22,878 nucleotides of DNA from CALJIC01 sp039805565 (lineage in GTDB: Bacteria > Chloroflexota > Chloroflexia > Chloroflexales > Roseiflexaceae). The translations under genes and the position numbers were made by a program. Location of the stretch: positions 1 to 22,878 of the forward strand of contig JBDLTZ010000285.1 in the NCBI GenBank assembly GCA_039805565.1. Reading direction: 5' to 3'. Each line of letters starts with the position of its first letter. Position 1 is the first letter of the stretch. This document shows positions 21,003 through 22,878 of this stretch, piece after piece. The notes below the pieces were generated by a model, which was not told the DNA's origin, did not search any database, and was given only the letters and a program-made list of their open reading frames with translations.

Positions 21003-22873
21003 CCGCGCTTGCGCGCCCCGCGCTCCGATGCTACGATGCGCGGCGGAGCCAAAGACGAACATGGAGCGCTGCAATGCTGACCATCCAGGAGATTATGGCG
21101 ATCATCCCCCACCGCTACCCCTTCCTCCTGATCGACCGGGTCGTCGAGCTTGAGCCGGGGCAGCGCGCGGTGGCCGAGAAGCAGGTGACGATCAACGAGC
21201 CCTTTTTCCAGGGGCACTTCCCCGGCTACCCCGTGATGCCCGGGGTGCTGATCGTCGAGGCGCTGGCGCAGACCGGCAGCGTCGCGGCGCTGAGCCTGCC
21301 GGAGAATAAGGAGAAGCTCGGCCTGTTCGCCGGGATCGACGGCGTTCGCTTCCGCCGGCAGGTGGTCCCCGGCGATACGCTGCGCCTCGAGGTGAGGCTG
21401 GAGCGCATGCGGCGCGGCGTGGGCAAGGGCTCGGCGGTGGCCACGGTGGCCGGGCAGGTGGCCTGCGAGGGCGAGCTGATGTTCGCGCTGGTAAACCGCC
21501 AGTAGGCGAGCCCGGCTGAAACGAAGTATAATAGCGTGCGGCCGGAGTGGCGAAACGGCAGACGCTGCGGTCTTAAAAACCGCTGGGGGCAACCCCGTAC
21601 GGGTTCGAGTCCCGTCTCCGGCACCAGCATTGGGATGCGGAATCTCGCGCTCCTCGTCAGGGGAGCGCGAGTCCGTTTCTGGGGCCGACTGAGTAGTAGA
21701 CTGAGTAGCGCGGCGGCGCGGTCTTCGCAGCTTCTGCGACAGTCCGGCGATGGCGACGGACTTGGACTCGTCAAGGGCGTGAGCGTAGATCTGTGCGGTC
21801 ACGGCCGGTGAGGAGTGACCGAGGATCTTCGAGACGGTGACGAGCGGCACACCGTCGGCGAGCATCAGCGTTGCAGCGGTGTGGCGCAGGTCGTGAAAGC
21901 GAATCTCGGGCAGCTCGGCCTTCTTGAGCACCTGGCGGAAGTGGTCGAGCAGGCAGGAGATGTGGATTGGCCCGCCGGTCTCGGTGGTGAACACGAGCTT
22001 GCCCCAGGGGTCGCGCCACTTGTCCCCAAGGAGCGCCCGCTCCTCGTCCTGGTTCAGCTTGTGCTCACGGAGCACCTCCAGCAGATCCTCGTCGAGGCGG
22101 AGCGTGCGCTCACCGGCCTTGGTCTTGGTGCTCTGAAGGATGAACTCGCGAGCAGCTCCCTTCTCTGGCCGCGCCCGGCGCAGCTGCTGGAAGATGCGGA
22201 ACGTCCCGCGCTCGAAGTCGATCGCCGGCCAGGTCAGGCCGAATAGCTCCGCCTCGCGCATCCCCAGGTTCACCGCCAGTCGATAGAGCGCCGCCCAGCG
22301 GTGCCCCTCGACCGTGTCCAGAAGCTTCTGTACCTGCTCGAAGTTCAGCGGCGTGATGTCAGTCTTGGGTACGGACGGCAGCTCGGTGCTGCTCGCCACG
22401 TTGCGCGGGACGTAGTTGTTCTTCACGGCCACTTCCAGCGCCTTGTGGAGGCGAGCGTGGGCGTTGCGCACCGTCTGCGGGGCGACGCGGGTGGTAAGCC
22501 GGTTGACCCACGCCTGCACCTCGGTGGGCGTGAGCTTGTCCAGCCGGCGCTTGCCGATGCTGTCGCCGTCGATGTAGCGCTTGATCACCCCCTCGTAGTC
22601 CTCGCGGACATTCGGCTTGAGGTTCGGCGCGAAGGTGTCGAGCCAGGTCGTGCACCACTCACTCACCGTGGGCTGCTTCGCGGTGAGGTTGACCCCCTGC
22701 TCGAACTCGGCCTGAAGCTTTTTGAGCTTCTCGCGAGCCTCCCGCTGCGTCTTGGCGGACCGGCGGATCGATTTGCCCTCGCCGAGCCAGATCTGGGCGA
22801 ACCAGCTGCCCGAGCCCTTGGGGTACTCGTAGATCGATCCTTCCCCGTTGGCGCGACCACGTTTACGCGGCAT
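20900..22873 (-). CDS. Tyrosine site-specific recombinase (integrase); open frame continues through tRNA-Leu and fabZ
   Basis: The conserved integrase occupies about residues 1-385 (22873 down to about 21719). It has an AP2-like arm-binding start MPRKRGRANGEGSIY with SWFAQIWLGEGK (about 5-55), a core-binding domain (about 66-155) and a catalytic domain. The domain has Arg206 in GMREAELFGL, Lys in STKTKAG (248-254), His327 and Arg330 in HDLRHTAATLML, His353 in LGHSS and the nucleophile Tyr363 in YAHAL. This enzyme integrates and excises a mobile element. There is no in-frame stop before 20900: the frame crosses the antisense of tRNA-Leu (residues about 417-445, including GDGTRTRTG) and all of fabZ antisense. 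That extension is probably not a native domain; the true end in the excised element would lie across the attachment site. The start is 5 bp from the window edge, so its ribosome-binding site is not visible. Confidence 0.8.
   Translation of the reverse strand: MPRKRGRANGEGSIYEYPKGSGSWFAQIWLGEGKSIRRSAKTQREAREKLKKLQAEFEQGVNLTAKQPTVSEWCTTWLDTFAPNLKPNVREDYEGVIKRYIDGDSIGKRRLDKLTPTEVQAWVNRLTTRVAPQTVRNAHARLHKALEVAVKNNYVPRNVASSTELPSVPKTDITPLNFEQVQKLLDTVEGHRWAALYRLAVNLGMREAELFGLTWPAIDFERGTFRIFQQLRRARPEKGAAREFILQSTKTKAGERTLRLDEDLLEVLREHKLNQDEERALLGDKWRDPWGKLVFTTETGGPIHISCLLDHFRQVLKKAELPEIRFHDLRHTAATLMLADGVPLVTVSKILGHSSPAVTAQIYAHALDESKSVAIAGLSQKLRRPRRRATQSTTQSAPETDSRSPDEEREIPHPNAGAGDGTRTRTGLPPAVFKTAASAVSPLRPHAIILRFSRARLLAVYQREHQLALAGHLPGHRGHRRALAHAAPHALQPHLEAQRIAGDHLPAEANAVDPGEQAELLLILRQAQRRDAAGLRQRLDDQHPGHHGVAGEVPLEKGLVDRHLLLGHRALPRLKLDDPVDQEEGVAVGDDRHNLLDGQHCSAPCSSLAPPRIVASERGARKRGYRSTSGTYRVAGASLVVVTSTGAELGPTLPMAS
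21009..21037 (+). promoter_or_regulatory. Predicted promoter of fabZ
   Basis: TTGCGC (21009-21014) and TACGAT (21032-21037) are separated by 17 bp, 37 bp upstream of the fabZ start. This suggests fabZ is transcribed independently of the secreted-protein gene. Confidence 0.45.
21074..21505 (+). CDS. fabZ: 3-hydroxyacyl-[acyl-carrier-protein] dehydratase FabZ
   Basis: A 143-residue hot-dog-fold enzyme of normal length. It starts MLTIQEIMAIIPHRYPFLLIDRV in the usual way (residues 1-23). The active-site His48 lies in GHFPGYPVMPGV (47-58), and the catalytic Glu62 lies in VEALAQ (61-66). Also present are FAGIDGVRFRRQVVPGD (85-101) and the final strand with CEGELMFALV. It removes water from 3-hydroxyacyl-ACP in each cycle of type II fatty acid elongation in the cytoplasm. 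The ATG at 21074 has GGAG seven bases upstream. A longer frame begins inside the preceding gene but lacks family similarity before this Met. The gene stands alone, without other fab genes, and just upstream of tRNA-Leu. Confidence 0.95.
   Translation: MLTIQEIMAIIPHRYPFLLIDRVVELEPGQRAVAEKQVTINEPFFQGHFPGYPVMPGVLIVEALAQTGSVAALSLPENKEKLGLFAGIDGVRFRRQVVPGDTLRLEVRLERMRRGVGKGSAVATVAGQVACEGELMFALVNRQ
21527..21532 (+). promoter_or_regulatory. -10 element of the tRNA-Leu gene
   Basis: A perfect TATAAT eight bases before the tRNA 5' end, so the primary transcript would begin at or near the mature 5' end. The -35 position overlaps the fabZ stop codon and matches the consensus poorly. Confidence 0.55.
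21541..21626 (+). tRNA. tRNA-Leu (anticodon UAA)
   Basis: The acceptor stem pairs GCCGGAG (21541-21547) with CTCCGGC (21616-21622), followed by the discriminator A and an encoded CCA (21624-21626). The anticodon stem GCGGT/ACCGC encloses the loop CTTAAAA with anticodon TAA at 21574-21576. A long variable arm (GGGG-caa-CCCC) marks a class II tRNA, as required for leucine. The T-arm contains GGTTCGAGTCC. Its 3' end faces a tyrosine recombinase gene and is a probable integration site. Confidence 0.97.
21600..21626. other. Probable attachment-site core in the tRNA-Leu 3' end
   Basis: Tyrosine recombinases encoded beside a tRNA usually recombine within its T-arm/acceptor 3' part and restore the tRNA sequence. 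Here the integrase gene lies directly downstream and the tRNA is complete to CCA. The second copy of the core would be at the far end of the element, outside the window, so the exact limits are inferred. Confidence 0.5.
21644..21671 (+). terminator. Hairpin after tRNA-Leu, possible terminator
   Basis: CTCGCGCTCC (21644-21653) pairs perfectly with GGAGCGCGAG (21662-21671) around an 8-base loop. TCCGTTTCT follows on the plus strand, a weak U-tract. It begins 18 bp after the tRNA CCA and could stop tRNA transcription. On the minus strand it lies inside the C-terminal extension of the integrase frame. Confidence 0.5.
21687..21708. repeat. Direct repeat GACTGAGTAG x2 beside the attachment site
   Basis: GACTGAGTAG occurs at 21687-21696 and 21699-21708, separated by TA (12-bp period). 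It lies between the integrase catalytic domain and the tRNA and could be an arm-type recombinase or excisionase binding site. In the integrase frame it encodes TQSTTQS. Confidence 0.45.
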
Positions 22874-22878
22874 CTCAG

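Noticed and set aside
21506..21774. Separate small genes around the tRNA on either strand
   Set aside because: Open frames here, including plus-strand 21536..21811, simply read through the tRNA and integrase 3' region; sequences like GTRTRTG are typical artefacts of translating tRNA genes.

Overview
The window is very GC-rich throughout, apart from one short AT-rich intergenic stretch. The style of its glycosyltransferases, its secreted protein with a C-terminal LYVPLVLR tail, and its scattered 7-bp repeats suggest a Chloroflexota genome, probably Chloroflexia/Roseiflexaceae-like. That assignment is an inference from family resemblance and was not tested by a search.

Region 1 (1..15617, all minus strand) is one long, tightly packed Wzx/Wzy-type exopolysaccharide operon. 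In transcription order it encodes a membrane protein with a degenerate GGDEF domain, a sugar-1-phosphate transferase that starts the lipid-linked repeat unit, a Wzz/BY-kinase-like co-polymerase whose ATPase motif is eroded, a GT4 and a GT2 glycosyltransferase, a SAM methyltransferase, an alginate-lyase-like lipoprotein, a Wzy polymerase/ligase, a Wzx flippase, a methyltransferase-like/APH-kinase-like fusion, two tandem HPr-kinase-like proteins, and the first 47 codons of a further gene. Most junctions overlap by 4 bp or are separated by fewer than 20 bp. A good sigma-70-type promoter lies about 290 bp upstream of the first gene, followed by an inverted-repeat-rich leader.

Region 2 (15618..16176) is the AT-rich intergenic leader/promoter region. 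Region 3 (16177..18640, minus) holds two GT4 glycosyltransferases. Both carry low-complexity in-frame insertions made of imperfect heptanucleotide repeats, and a third heptad tract surrounds the stop codon of the upstream one.

Region 4 (18771..21505, plus) encodes a large secreted multidomain protein, probably an uncharacterised glycoside-hydrolase-like enzyme, and then fabZ with its own probable promoter. Region 5 (21541..22878) is a tRNA-Leu(UAA) gene with a tyrosine recombinase pointing at its 3' end. This is the edge of an integrated mobile element that continues beyond the window. The integrase frame has no stop codon before the tRNA; it reads antisense through the tRNA and all of fabZ.

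The most unusual points are the kinase-like tail of the polysaccharide operon (two HprK-like proteins and an APH fusion with Cys in place of the catalytic-loop His), the two degenerate signalling proteins at its head, the heptad repeats inside glycosyltransferase genes, and the integrase gene that apparently spans its own attachment site.
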